Below are positions 17,624 to 26,694 of a DNA stretch of 64,000 nt, one piece after another. How positions within the stretch are numbered: the stretch's first letter is position 1; every line of letters begins with the position of its first letter. Below the pieces are notes generated by a model. The model saw nothing but the letters and a program-made list of their open reading frames with translations, was not told the origin of the DNA and searched no databases. The stretch lies in assembly GCF_003597675.1 (NCBI RefSeq), contig NZ_CP030827.1, positions 930,001 through 994,000 of the forward strand, written 5' to 3'. The DNA is from Neorhizobium sp. NCHU2750. Lineage in GTDB: Bacteria > Pseudomonadota > Alphaproteobacteria > Rhizobiales > Rhizobiaceae. A program made the translations under genes and the position numbers.

Positions 17624-17655
17624 GCCGGCGAGGGGCTTGCCGCTTCGCCGGCTTT
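17624..17655 (+). terminator. Hairpin terminator between convergent genes
   Basis: An 8-bp stem (GCCGGCGA, 17624-17631; TCGCCGGC, 17645-17652) followed by TTT lies between the PAS gene and the convergent exported-protein gene. Confidence 0.5.
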
Positions 17656-17667
17656 CGTGGCTTTGAG

Positions 17668-18063
17668 CTATTTCTTTGCCCGATCCATCAGCGCCTTGAC
17701 CTCCTGGTAGCGGCGGCGGTTCTCGGGTTCCTGCTCGCCCGGTCCGTAGCAGGTCTGGGAAATGCAGAAGCGGGTGAGCCCGAAAGGCGGTGTCGCCTTG
17801 TCGAACTCGCAATCGATCTCGTTGGTGAAGTCGGTCGGCTTGGCATCCTCGCGGGTCGAATAGGTCAGCCTTGCACCCGGCGGATCGAGCTCGGGGAAGG
17901 ATTGCACGATGCCGGTCTTGAGCGTCGGCACCAGAAGGAAGCTTTTCGCCACCGCGATACAGGCCTGCTCGAGCTGCGGCGATTGCGCGGCAGCAACCTG
18001 TGGCTGGATAAACCCGGCAAAAGCTGCGGAGACGGCAGCTGCGGCGAAAACGGCGTGTCTCAT
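17668..18063 (-). CDS. Small exported protein of unknown function
   Basis: 131 residues. A clear Sec signal peptide (MRHAVFAAAAVSAAFAGF, likely cut after VAAAQ) is followed by about 105 residues. At least three Cys (QACIAVA, EIDCEFD, FCISQTCYG) could form disulphides in the periplasm. I do not recognise a named family. It is convergent with the PAS gene and divergent from recO. The proline-rich middle (FPELDPPGARLTYS) suggests a small folded domain rather than a lipoprotein; no lipobox is present. Confidence 0.7.
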   Translation of the reverse strand: MRHAVFAAAAVSAAFAGFIQPQVAAAQSPQLEQACIAVAKSFLLVPTLKTGIVQSFPELDPPGARLTYSTREDAKPTDFTNEIDCEFDKATPPFGLTRFCISQTCYGPGEQEPENRRRYQEVKALMDRAKK

Positions 18064-18251
18064 GGGAACTCCCTGACGATGTGATCGGTCGGCGGGAAAA
18101 TTCCGCCAAGGGCAATTTGTTCCACAACTTGTTCCAATGAAGATGACACCTGATCGCAGTTTTGCGGAGTGTTGCCAAAGCGCAAAACAGATTCAGTTCG
18201 AGCCACTTATGGAGTAGAACTGAATCACTCTTTGAAGGTCTTCAAGCATCG

Positions 18252-19016
18252 ATGCAGTGGCAGGACGAGGCAATCATCATCGGCGTCAAGCGGCATGGCG
18301 AAACCAGCGTCATCGCCGAATTGATGACGCGCGAGCGCGGCCGCCATATGGGGCTGGTGCGTTCGGGCCGCTCGCGGTCCATGCAGCCGGTCCTGCAGCC
18401 GGGAAACCGGGTGGAAGCCGTCTGGCGGGCAAGGCTGGATGAACATCTCGGCGAATTGAAGCTCGAACCCCTGCAGTTGAGAGCCGCGAGACTGATGGAA
18501 ACCGCCACCGCCGTCTATGGCGTGCAGGCCATGGGCGCGCTCCTGCGCCTGCTTCCGGAGCGCGATCCGCACCCGCATCTCTTCGATGCGCTGGACATCA
18601 TCCTCGATGCCATGGGCGATCCGGCCGATGCCGGCGAACTCTTCGTCCGCTTCGAACTCGCCGTCCTCAACGATCTCGGCTACGGGCTCGACCTTACCGA
18701 ATGTGCCGCAACCGGCATGCGTGAAAACCTCACTTATGTGTCGCCGAAAAGCGGTCGCGCCGTCAGCCGCGAGGCGGGCGCTCCCTATGCCGATCGCATG
18801 CTGGCGCTGCCGGCATTCCTGGGCGAAGGGACAGCGGGCGGCGCCGCGCCTGCGGCTGATCGTGAAAGCATGGCGGCCGCCTTCAGGCTCACCCAGTTCT
18901 TCCTCCATCGCCATGTCTACGAACCGCGTGGCATTACCGCCAACGACGCCCGTGAAGGTTTCGTTCAGGCGGCTCTGAAGGCTCTGACACCACGAGCGGA
19001 TCGTCAGGCCGGTTGA
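18252..19016 (+). CDS. recO: DNA repair protein RecO
   Basis: 254 residues. RecO anneals single strands and, with RecR, loads RecA on SSB-coated gaps. The N-terminal OB-fold is visible ([19 protein letters not shown], then [20 protein letters not shown]), followed by the helical domain ([20 protein letters not shown]) and the alphaproteobacterial C-terminal part with [18 protein letters not shown] longer frame to 18162 has no family support. The Shine-Dalgarno is weak. In rhizobia recO usually lies close to era; here two small genes intervene. Confidence 0.93.
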   Translation: MQWQDEAIIIGVKRHGETSVIAELMTRERGRHMGLVRSGRSRSMQPVLQPGNRVEAVWRARLDEHLGELKLEPLQLRAARLMETATAVYGVQAMGALLRLLPERDPHPHLFDALDIILDAMGDPADAGELFVRFELAVLNDLGYGLDLTECAATGMRENLTYVSPKSGRAVSREAGAPYADRMLALPAFLGEGTAGGAAPAADRESMAAAFRLTQFFLHRHVYEPRGITANDAREGFVQAALKALTPRADRQAG

Positions 19017-19103
19017 AGCCTATCCGGCGGCACGCCCCGTGCAGATTGTACGCTAGCGTACTATTCGATCAGAAGTTCCCCGATCCGCCTTAGTTGTTGG
19101 CTT

Positions 19104-19122
19104 TTGTTAAGTTCTTGTTAAG
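19104..19122 (+). promoter_or_regulatory. 8-bp direct repeat upstream of the flagellin gene
   Basis: TTGTTAAG occurs twice (19104-19111 and 19115-19122) with an 11-bp period, about one helical turn, in the only intergenic region before the flagellin gene. Such spacing suits an activator or repressor binding one DNA face. No recognisable promoter of the flagellar sigma factor was found. Confidence 0.3.
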
Positions 19123-19203
19123 CGTGAGTGCTGAAATTCGGACTCGCGGTAAGCGCGATTCGGCTCATGACGATGCCACTTTCAATTTTTTTATTGGTTG
19201 GTC

Positions 19204-20907
19204 ATGACGAGCATATTGACGAATATTTCCGCCATGTCGGCGCTACAGACATTGCGCTCGGTCTCGTCCGGACTGGACAAGGTCCAGAATGAGGCGTCGT
19301 CCGGCCTCAAGGTGGCAAAAGCCGCCGACAACGTGGCCTACTGGTCTATCTCCACCACCATGCGATCCGACAGGAAGGCGATCTCGGCGGCAAATGACGC
19401 GCTCGGTGTCGGCGCGGCCAAGGTCGATGCCGCCTATGCCGGCACCGAGGCGATCGTCGACATCCTCTCCGATGTAAAGGCAACCCTCGTCACCGCCAAG
19501 GAAAGCAGCGTCGACCGGCAGCAGATCCAGAACCAGATTTCCGCCTTGAGCGACCAAGCGGAAAATATCGCCCAGTCGGCGAGCTTTGCCGGCGTCAACT
19601 ATCTCGATACCGAGGGCGGCGAAAATATCAACGCCATGAACACCTGGGACGATGATGTCGTCGACGGCTTTACCCGCGACAGCGATGGCACGGTCAATGT
19701 TAGCACGACCAAGGTCGACCTGCGCAAGACCAGCATGCTGAATTTCGGCGGCGGCGGTATCCTGCAGAAGGATGACCTCGATTACTACATGCCGCTCGGT
19801 ACGGTGAATTCCAGCAATTACTATCATGAAGGCTATGAGGACCACACTTTCTCAGGTCCGCAGACCTTCGGCGACAACGACTATATCGACTTCAGCATGC
19901 TGGTCGACGACAGCCAGGACGATGCCGGCATTTCGTTTCCCATCCACATCGACAAGTCCGTCGTGGATGCCGCGCTCGGCAGCGCGGCCAACGGCGTGAT
20001 CGCCACGGCCGTGCAGGCCCGCGCGGTCCTGCAGCAGGCCTTCGTGAATGCCGGTGCCGATCAGTATGCCGACGCTTACGGCACTGCCTCCGCCGCCGCC
20101 AACGACACCAGCCATTACGAAATCCGCACGCTCGAAACATCGGGAAAACGCGCGTCGAGCATCTATATCGGCACGGTTTCGGGAACGCTCGACGCACCGA
20201 CGCTCGGTCTCAACACGACGCCGACCGTCAATTACGACAATCTCATCCCCTATGCGACGCAGAACTTCGTCGCTCCGTTCAAGGTGATGGTCGATGCGAC
20301 GATCTCCTTCGATGTCGCGGTCGATAACCACGATCCGAAGACCTATGTCATCGATCGCGATGCCGTCGACAACGCGCTCGGCAGGGGCGATGGCATGATC
20401 AACGACGCCGACGATCTGAAGACGGTCATTGATTCTGTCGCCAGCACCGACGCGGGCATGTGGGTCTCCAGCAGCGGCAATTCGCTGACCTTCCGGGCCG
20501 ACCAGGACCAGTTTCCCGGCTACGGCAACCAGGCCGTACCCTTCTACATCAGCCAGTTCCGTACCAACCAGGATTTCATCCAGCGCTTCGATCTCTCCGA
20601 AATCGATGTCACCAAGGACGATTTCAGCATCGACGACTATATCGATGGCGTCGACAACATGCTCAAGCAGTCGATCGATACAGGCGCCATGCTCGGTTCG
20701 GTACAGCAGCGCATCGACCTCGCCTCGAATTTCGCGCACACTATGATGAACCAGATCGACACCGGCGTCAGCCGGCTGACGGATGCTGACATGGAAGAGA
20801 CCTCGGCCCGCCTAAATGCGCTGCAGACGCAGAAGCAACTGGCCGTCCAGAGCCTGCAGATCGCCAATTCCGGTCCGCAGAACATTCTCAGCCTGTTCCA
20901 GTCATAA
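19204..20907 (+). CDS. Flagellin with enlarged central domain
   Basis: 567 residues. The conserved N-terminal D0/D1 region (residues 1-135, MTSILTNISAMSALQTL to ASFAGVNYLDT) and C-terminal D1/D0 region (about 480-567, ending NILSLFQS) are both intact. The helical ends form the filament core. Between them lie about 340 residues of low-similarity, Asp- and Thr-rich surface domain, making it much longer than the 300-400 residues I would expect of rhizobial flagellins. No other flagellar gene is in the window, so it is an orphan copy. The ATG at 19204 gives the family start; a TTG two codons earlier is possible. Confidence 0.9.
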   Translation: MTSILTNISAMSALQTLRSVSSGLDKVQNEASSGLKVAKAADNVAYWSISTTMRSDRKAISAANDALGVGAAKVDAAYAGTEAIVDILSDVKATLVTAKESSVDRQQIQNQISALSDQAENIAQSASFAGVNYLDTEGGENINAMNTWDDDVVDGFTRDSDGTVNVSTTKVDLRKTSMLNFGGGGILQKDDLDYYMPLGTVNSSNYYHEGYEDHTFSGPQTFGDNDYIDFSMLVDDSQDDAGISFPIHIDKSVVDAALGSAANGVIATAVQARAVLQQAFVNAGADQYADAYGTASAAANDTSHYEIRTLETSGKRASSIYIGTVSGTLDAPTLGLNTTPTVNYDNLIPYATQNFVAPFKVMVDATISFDVAVDNHDPKTYVIDRDAVDNALGRGDGMINDADDLKTVIDSVASTDAGMWVSSSGNSLTFRADQDQFPGYGNQAVPFYISQFRTNQDFIQRFDLSEIDVTKDDFSIDDYIDGVDNMLKQSIDTGAMLGSVQQRIDLASNFAHTMMNQIDTGVSRLTDADMEETSARLNALQTQKQLAVQSLQIANSGPQNILSLFQS

Positions 20908-20941
20908 GGCGTGATTGGCGAGGTGCCATTTCGACGGCCCG

Positions 20942-21838
20942 TTACAACGCCCCCGGCGGTTCGACTGGCGGCCTCTGCTTGCCGAGCTGTGCCTCGCGCA
21001 GGATGGTGAACAGGCCGGCACCGATGACGACCACGCAGCCGGCAATCATGTTCCAGGTCATCACCTCGCCGAAGATGAATGTGCCGATGATGCAGACCAG
21101 CACCGTCTGCCAGTAGAAGATCGGCTGGACCACGACGGCATCCAGCAGGTCGAAGGCGCGGATCAGGAGATAGTGCCCGCTCATGCCCGTAACGCAGAGC
21201 GCCGCCATCCAGAACCAGTAGTTCGGCGCGATCGAGGTCCAGTAGAACGGCCCGACCAGCGTCACCGCCGCAGCACCTGCAATCCCGGTATAGAAGAAGC
21301 TCGTCTGCGACGTGTCGGTGCGGCTCACCATGCGGGTGAACACCGAATAGAAGGCGAACATGATGGTGCAGGTGATCGGTATCAGCATATTGGCACCGAA
21401 CGAGGCATGCGTCGGATCGATGATCAGCAGGATGCCAAGAAAGCCCACGCCGATCGCAAGCCAGCGGCGCCAGCCGACCGTCTCGCCGAGCAGCGGCACC
21501 GACAGGCAGGCGACGACAAGCGGCGTTGCTGCAAAGATCGTATGGGTCTGCGCCAGCCCCACATGCGAGAAGGAATAGATCGACACGACGATCTGCGCCA
21601 CCAGAAGCGCGCCGCGGACGATCTGCAGCAAAAGCCGGGTGCTTTTTGCCGTCTGCCTGATCCCGCCCGTGTTGCGCGAGGCGAGCGCCAGCACGAAGGC
21701 GGCAAAGAACCAGTAGCGGATCATCGCGACGAACACGGCGGGATAGGCCTGGCCGAGATGTTTCGAAATGCCATCCTGGATAGCGAAAATCGAAACGGCG
21801 GTAAGCGCGAAGATGAGGCCCTGGCTGCGTGGTGTCAT
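20942..21838 (-). CDS. EamA (DMT) family transporter
   Basis: 298 residues with ten predicted membrane segments in two EamA repeats (residues about 5-135 and 150-285). The second repeat begins near FAFYSVFTRMVSRTD, and LLGETVGWRRWLAIGVGFLG lies at the end of the first. The family exports small metabolites such as amino acids or purines; substrate unknown. The start at 21838 places the first membrane helix directly after the N terminus, and an AGAGCAG lies upstream; Met at 21877 is an alternative. It is convergent with the flagellin gene, 34 bp away. Confidence 0.85.
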   Translation of the reverse strand: MTPRSQGLIFALTAVSIFAIQDGISKHLGQAYPAVFVAMIRYWFFAAFVLALASRNTGGIRQTAKSTRLLLQIVRGALLVAQIVVSIYSFSHVGLAQTHTIFAATPLVVACLSVPLLGETVGWRRWLAIGVGFLGILLIIDPTHASFGANMLIPITCTIMFAFYSVFTRMVSRTDTSQTSFFYTGIAGAAAVTLVGPFYWTSIAPNYWFWMAALCVTGMSGHYLLIRAFDLLDAVVVQPIFYWQTVLVCIIGTFIFGEVMTWNMIAGCVVVIGAGLFTILREAQLGKQRPPVEPPGAL

Positions 21839-22045
21839 GAACTGCTCTTGAAGCGTTTTCCGGCCAAGAAAGCGCATTGAGAACTCAAGGCCCGATTCTT
21901 GATTGATGTGAATACAACCGTTGTGGCTGCCACTCTTGCGTGTCCACAATTGACCATTGCGCATGGCAGCCATGCGTCAAGGGCGGCCAGGCCGCCTTCG
22001 GTACGCCTGTCGCTCAAATGTTGGGTCTTGCGCCTGAAATGCTGC

Positions 22046-22894
22046 TCAGCCGCGGCGCTTGATCGCCCAGGCATCCCGCATGCCGATGATAGAGGCCTCG
22101 TCGCCGAGCCCGATCCGGCCTTCGCCGCGCGGCACGGCATTCCAGCCGAACAGCGGCCCCGGCACCCGCCGGTCGCCGGACATGCGGATGCGGCCCATCG
22201 CCTGCATCGGGCTTGCCACCTCGCGTGATCCCGTCTGCTGGTCCTGCGTGGTCATGATGCAGCGGGCACAGGGCTTGACGAAATCGAAGCGGATGCCGGC
22301 AATCTCGATCCCGTCCCAATTGTCCTCGGCCCAGGCCTCGTCATGGTCGAGCACGATGTTCGGCCGGAAACGCTCCATCCCGATCTGCCCCTCGCCATGC
22401 TTGTCCATGTCGGCATTGAGTGCTGCAAGCGAACCGGTCGTCGTCACCAGAACCTGATAGCCATCGGCAAATGTGACCGGCGTCTCAGGCCCCGCCCATT
22501 CGGGGCTGGCGATACGCACGGCCTTGTCATCGAAGAATACCAGCTTCACCTCGCGCCCGAGCCATGTCGACAGGATCTGATTGGCGCCGTCGTCGGCCAC
22601 CGCAGCGCTCACCGGAGACTTCCACACGACGACATCCATGCGCCGCTCGCAAGGCGGCACCGCGACGAGGATCTCGCCCTTGCCGTCGATCGCGAAGCGG
22701 AAGCCGACATCGCGGGGCGCCACCTCCACCTGCGCCAGCGCCTGCATCTCTCGCTGGGTGATGAACTGGCCGGACGGATCGACGATCATCATCTGCCGGT
22801 CGCCGGGAATGCCCGATGCGGTGATCATCGCCTCGGTCAGCGGAATGCCGCGGCCGCTTTTCAGCGGATAAAAGTTCAGCTCCGATACGCGCAT
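22046..22894 (-). CDS. MOSC domain-containing protein
   Basis: 282 residues. An N-terminal MOSC beta-barrel domain (residues 1-120, MRVSELNFYPLKSGRG, GDRQMMIVD) precedes a MOSC domain with the conserved Cys motif KPCARCIMTTQDQQTG. MOSC proteins bind pterin molybdenum cofactor or carry sulphur; relatives include mARC/YcbX-type N-hydroxylated compound reductases. No ferredoxin domain is attached, unlike E. coli YcbX. The start at 22894 follows GAGGGGAAC. The HD-domain gene lies 22 bp upstream in the same direction. Confidence 0.88.
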   Translation of the reverse strand: MRVSELNFYPLKSGRGIPLTEAMITASGIPGDRQMMIVDPSGQFITQREMQALAQVEVAPRDVGFRFAIDGKGEILVAVPPCERRMDVVVWKSPVSAAVADDGANQILSTWLGREVKLVFFDDKAVRIASPEWAGPETPVTFADGYQVLVTTTGSLAALNADMDKHGEGQIGMERFRPNIVLDHDEAWAEDNWDGIEIAGIRFDFVKPCARCIMTTQDQQTGSREVASPMQAMGRIRMSGDRRVPGPLFGWNAVPRGEGRIGLGDEASIIGMRDAWAIKRRG

Positions 22895-22916
22895 GGCAGT
22901 TCCCCTCAAGTCCCGT

Positions 22917-23579
22917 TTAGATTTCGTCCAGGAACATGTCCCGGATCTGCTTCAGCCTCTCGTGCCGCTCCTTGGCCAGCGCCCGGCCGGCCTCGGTCTG
23001 GAAACCGTCGGCGAGCTTGAACAGCTTGACCTCGAAATGGTCGATGGCAAAGCTCTTGTCGTCGAGCGCCCTTTCCTTGGCAAGGGGATCGATCGGGTCA
23101 TACAGGCCGGAGGCCATGCGCCCGGCGATATAGAAGCAGCGTGCCGCCCCCACCATGCCGATCGCATCCAGCCGGTCGGCATCCTGCAATATCTTCGCCT
23201 CGATCGTCTCCGGTGGTATATTAGCGGAAAACGAGTGCGTGGTGATCGCATGCGCCACCGCCTCGATGGCTGCAGCCTTCCAGCCGAGCACGGCGAGAAT
23301 GCCGCTCGCCTTTTCCGCTGCAAGCCTTGATGCCTGTGCGCGAAGCGGCGAATTCTTCTCCACCGAAACGCAATCGTGCAGGAGCACGGCCGCCGTCAGA
23401 ACCTGGCCGTTACCGCCTTCCGATGCATGGATGCGCATGGCGTTCTTGAACACGCGCAGGATATGGGCCACGTCATGGCTGCCGTCGTCGCTGTCGGTCG
23501 CATGCGCAATCAGCTGGGCGGCAAGTGCTTCATGGGGTGCAAAGGCGGCGGCAAGGGCGGCTGCAGGCGAAGGCGTCAT
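22917..23579 (-). CDS. HD domain phosphohydrolase (YedJ-like)
   Basis: 220 residues. The metal-binding HD residues are visible: His in GSHDVAHILRV, His-Asp in AAVLLHDCVSVEK, and the distal Asp in ILQDADRLDAIG. This matches the YedJ-type predicted phosphohydrolases, probably acting on a nucleotide or related phosphoester. The start overlaps the stop of the DUF2339 gene by 4 bp (ATGA), implying coupled translation. The MOSC gene follows 22 bp downstream. Confidence 0.85.
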   Translation of the reverse strand: MTPSPAAALAAAFAPHEALAAQLIAHATDSDDGSHDVAHILRVFKNAMRIHASEGGNGQVLTAAVLLHDCVSVEKNSPLRAQASRLAAEKASGILAVLGWKAAAIEAVAHAITTHSFSANIPPETIEAKILQDADRLDAIGMVGAARCFYIAGRMASGLYDPIDPLAKERALDDKSFAIDHFEVKLFKLADGFQTEAGRALAKERHERLKQIRDMFLDEI

Positions 23580-26347
23580 GCGGTGGCATCCGGAGAATCA
23601 CGGGTATCGGGTTCGCCCCCCTTCTTCACCAATATCCGCTGATAGAAAAGCCCGATGCCGATCAGCACTGCGCCGAGCCCGATGAACGACAGCGCCCGCA
23701 ATATGCCTTCGAGGTTCGCCATGTCGATGAGGAACACTTTCAGGACCGCAATCAGCACCAGCCCCGCCGAGGCAAGCCTGAGGCTCTTGGCATTGAGCTT
23801 CGAGCCGAGCGCCAGAAGCGCCACGCCGATGATGAGCCAGACGACCGAATAGGTATAGGTCTCGCCTGCGAGAAAACCCTTCCAGTCGGCAATGTTCTCG
23901 CCCTGCCAGAAGCGCCGGACCGACAGCGTCGCCCAGAGAAAGCCGAGCACGGCGCCCGATATCGCCAGCATCGCCACATAGGGCAGGGGCCGCCGCTCGC
24001 GCGCCAGATGGGCGGTGAGCGCGTAAGCCAGCGCCGGCAGGAGATAGCCGAGCAGCAGCAGGTTGACGAACGGCCACGGTCCGGTGTTTTCGCCCGAGAA
24101 GAACGGGTTCAGCGCAAACACATGCAGCGACAGCACGTTTGCGGTTGCCACCACGCCGGCGATCATCGAGCCGAAGCGGAATACAGGCGAGGGGGATTTG
24201 AGATCGAGCGTCATCAATATGCCCGAGAAGCCGATGGTGATCAGCGTATAGAGCGACTGTTCGCCGAGCGTCGGGATATCGCTCGAAAGCCGCCCGCCAT
24301 TCATCGCGTGGTGAATGAGAACCGCTAGGGTGATCAGCGCCGACAGCGAGGCGAGCGCCTGCATGATGTTGCGGATGCGGAAATCCGGCGAATGTCTGAG
24401 CAGCCATGCCGAGACGATGGCAAGCAGCGTCGGAATGCCGTAGCCGGGCAGGAGCGCATTGAAAAACGGCGTCGTGCCGAGACTGTTCGGCCCGATCAGC
24501 GTCGGCTGCCAGGCGATCCGACCGAAGACGACGATCACCGCAGCCGCCATCATCCAGGGCAGCGCCGGCCAGCTGCGCAGCCGCGTCGCAAGCAGATAGG
24601 CAAAGCCTGCGACCGACACGAGGATCGTCGTGACGATGCCGTTGGTCAGCGCATGCAGCGAAAGCATCAGGCCTGCGAACGACCCCGCTACCGCGATATT
24701 CGCCGGCCAGTCGAACCCGTCCTCTTGCCTCTCCCTGTCACCACGGAACAGCCATTCGGCCACCGCCAGCATGGCGACGGCGATGCCGAGCCCGAAGAGC
24801 CCATGGGTCCAGTCGCGGAAGAAATTGCCGAAGTTGAGGAAGGAGATGAACCCGAGCCCGACCGGCATGGCGCCCATCAGAAATGCCCAGAGCATCGAGA
24901 ATTCGCTCTCCAGGCGGCGGAACCGCTTGAGGAAGAAGACGCCGAGAAGGGTGAAGATGGCGCCGAGCCCAAGCGTCACGGCGATCTCGTTGCCGGATGT
25001 CGGCAAGGCCACCGGCGCCCCGCCAAATGCATCCGGCGCGATATAATCGAGCAGCGAGACGGCGGTGATCAGCGTGCCGAGCACCGCACCCGCGGCAGCG
25101 ATCAGCGCCGGCCACACGGCATAGGTCCGGGACGCGCCGAGCGCGGCAAGCGGCGCAATGACCGCCGCGAAGGCAAATTGCGGATCTATGCCGGAACCGG
25201 AATTGGCCGCTGCCCCACCCGCGATGGTGATCAAGGCCCCGAGCGCAACGATGATCGACAGCGACAGGCTGATCGTGAGCGGTGGGCGGCGCAGCAGGGC
25301 TTTCCAGCCGGATGCGGCATCGGACAGATAGCGCTGGCCCGGCCACAGGAAGATCGTCCCGCCGATCATCACCAGCATGGTGAGCGCTGGCGGCAGAGGA
25401 TCGAAATCGGTTCCGATCGTTGCATAGGCGAGGATCCAGGCGCCGGTGCCGAGATTGGCGAGCGTTGGAACCACCGTCCAGCCGCGGATGCGCGAGGCGG
25501 CATTGACGGCAAGCCAGGTGACGGAAAGGAAGAGGAACAGCGCATTGACGTTCGGATCGTCGCTCGACACCAGAAGCGGCGTCAAAAGCGAGCCGAGCAG
25601 GCCAAGCCCTGCCAGCGCCTGCCCATGCAGCAAGGACAGCGCCACGGTCAAAAGCGAGACGAGTGCCATCAGCACGAAGGCGGTTGCTGGCCCGATGAAA
25701 TCGTAGAAGGCATAGGCCGCAAACACCGTGCCGAGCAGCGTCACGGCACCTGCCGCCGTCAGTGCGCCGGGGATCATCGCATTGGCATAGAGTTCGGAAA
25801 TCCGCGGCAACGCCCTGCGCCGCACGACTTCACCGCCCGCCATCAGCAGCAGACCGAAGAGAGCGGCAAGCGTCAGCCGCGCCGCCGGACCGAGCAGCCC
25901 GGCCTCGATCGAATAGCGCACCAGGAATATGCCGCCGAAGGCCAGCGCCACGCCGCCGACCCAGACCGGCCAGCGCGCCCCGAGATAGCTTTCCAGATTG
26001 TCCCGCGATGGGCGCGCCCTTGCCGCGACCGGAAGATCCTCGGCAGCCTGCGGGGCGTCTGGGGCGGCAAGGGCTTCGTTCTCCGCCTCTTCCGTTTCCC
26101 GTTCGGCTTCCTCCGCCGTCTCCGCCTGCAATGCGGGCTCGGCAGCATCCTCCGTCACCACGTGTTCGGATCGTGTGGCCTCGGCCTGAACCCGGTCCGA
26201 TCCGGCGGACATGACGGCACCATCGGCGATCTTCTGCATCACCTCGCCAAGCTGCCGTTCCAGCCCGTCGACACGCGCGGACATCTTTCTGTTCTGCGAG
26301 ATCAGGAAGAAGACAAGGATGATGAGCAGGATATCGATCAGGTACAC
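23576..26347 (-). CDS. DUF2339 giant multi-pass membrane protein
   Basis: 923 residues. An N-terminal membrane helix (VYLIDILLIILVFFLI) is followed by a coiled region (RKMSARVDGLERQLGEVMQKI) and a Glu/Ala-rich linker to about residue 135. Then come about 25 consecutive hydrophobic segments starting after LESYLGARWPVWVGG. This is the DUF2339 architecture; its function is not established. The GTG at 26347 is preceded by GGGGGAGA and puts the first helix at the very N terminus. The downstream HD gene overlaps by 4 bp. Confidence 0.88.
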   Translation of the reverse strand: MYLIDILLIILVFFLISQNRKMSARVDGLERQLGEVMQKIADGAVMSAGSDRVQAEATRSEHVVTEDAAEPALQAETAEEAERETEEAENEALAAPDAPQAAEDLPVAARARPSRDNLESYLGARWPVWVGGVALAFGGIFLVRYSIEAGLLGPAARLTLAALFGLLLMAGGEVVRRRALPRISELYANAMIPGALTAAGAVTLLGTVFAAYAFYDFIGPATAFVLMALVSLLTVALSLLHGQALAGLGLLGSLLTPLLVSSDDPNVNALFLFLSVTWLAVNAASRIRGWTVVPTLANLGTGAWILAYATIGTDFDPLPPALTMLVMIGGTIFLWPGQRYLSDAASGWKALLRRPPLTISLSLSIIVALGALITIAGGAAANSGSGIDPQFAFAAVIAPLAALGASRTYAVWPALIAAAGAVLGTLITAVSLLDYIAPDAFGGAPVALPTSGNEIAVTLGLGAIFTLLGVFFLKRFRRLESEFSMLWAFLMGAMPVGLGFISFLNFGNFFRDWTHGLFGLGIAVAMLAVAEWLFRGDRERQEDGFDWPANIAVAGSFAGLMLSLHALTNGIVTTILVSVAGFAYLLATRLRSWPALPWMMAAAVIVVFGRIAWQPTLIGPNSLGTTPFFNALLPGYGIPTLLAIVSAWLLRHSPDFRIRNIMQALASLSALITLAVLIHHAMNGGRLSSDIPTLGEQSLYTLITIGFSGILMTLDLKSPSPVFRFGSMIAGVVATANVLSLHVFALNPFFSGENTGPWPFVNLLLLGYLLPALAYALTAHLARERRPLPYVAMLAISGAVLGFLWATLSVRRFWQGENIADWKGFLAGETYTYSVVWLIIGVALLALGSKLNAKSLRLASAGLVLIAVLKVFLIDMANLEGILRALSFIGLGAVLIGIGLFYQRILVKKGGEPDTRDSPDATA

Positions 26348-26694
26348 GCAGTCTCCCCCGGTTCGGCTGGCAGTCTGCGCCAATGCCGAAGACGTGAATG
26401 TAGTGGAACATGGTCTGGAGGAAAGGCCAGTCTGCGATGCTCCACAGCCTGGCGCCCATTCTGGCCGCCGGAACCGGATCATGCCGTCGCGACTATGGCA
26501 ATCGAGAGGTGAAGCGACCAACGGGCGAGATATTGCCGGAAAGGTCAAACGGTATCGGGTCCGGTCCTCGTAACCGGACCCGATACATCCTTGCCATCAG
26601 CTCCGCCTGGCCCCGGCTCGTCCGCGCCTCGAAAGAGGAAGCGAAGGTCCGCTCGTACCGGGACGCGCCATGCGGTTGATGGATCGGAATTTTC
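26348..26694. other. Non-coding gap between DUF2339 and mscS genes, with long hairpin
   Basis: No credible gene. A 14-bp perfect inverted repeat with a 7-nt loop (26552-26565 and 26573-26586) is the only structure seen. It lies downstream of the mscS gene and upstream of the DUF2339 gene. It has no T tract on either strand, so it is a candidate mRNA-stabilising hairpin or a factor-dependent termination site. Confidence 0.5.

Noticed and set aside
24392..26512. A 706-codon plus-strand open frame
   Set aside because: It is antisense to the DUF2339 gene and is Arg/Gln/Glu-rich as expected of a reverse shadow of a hydrophobic protein gene.
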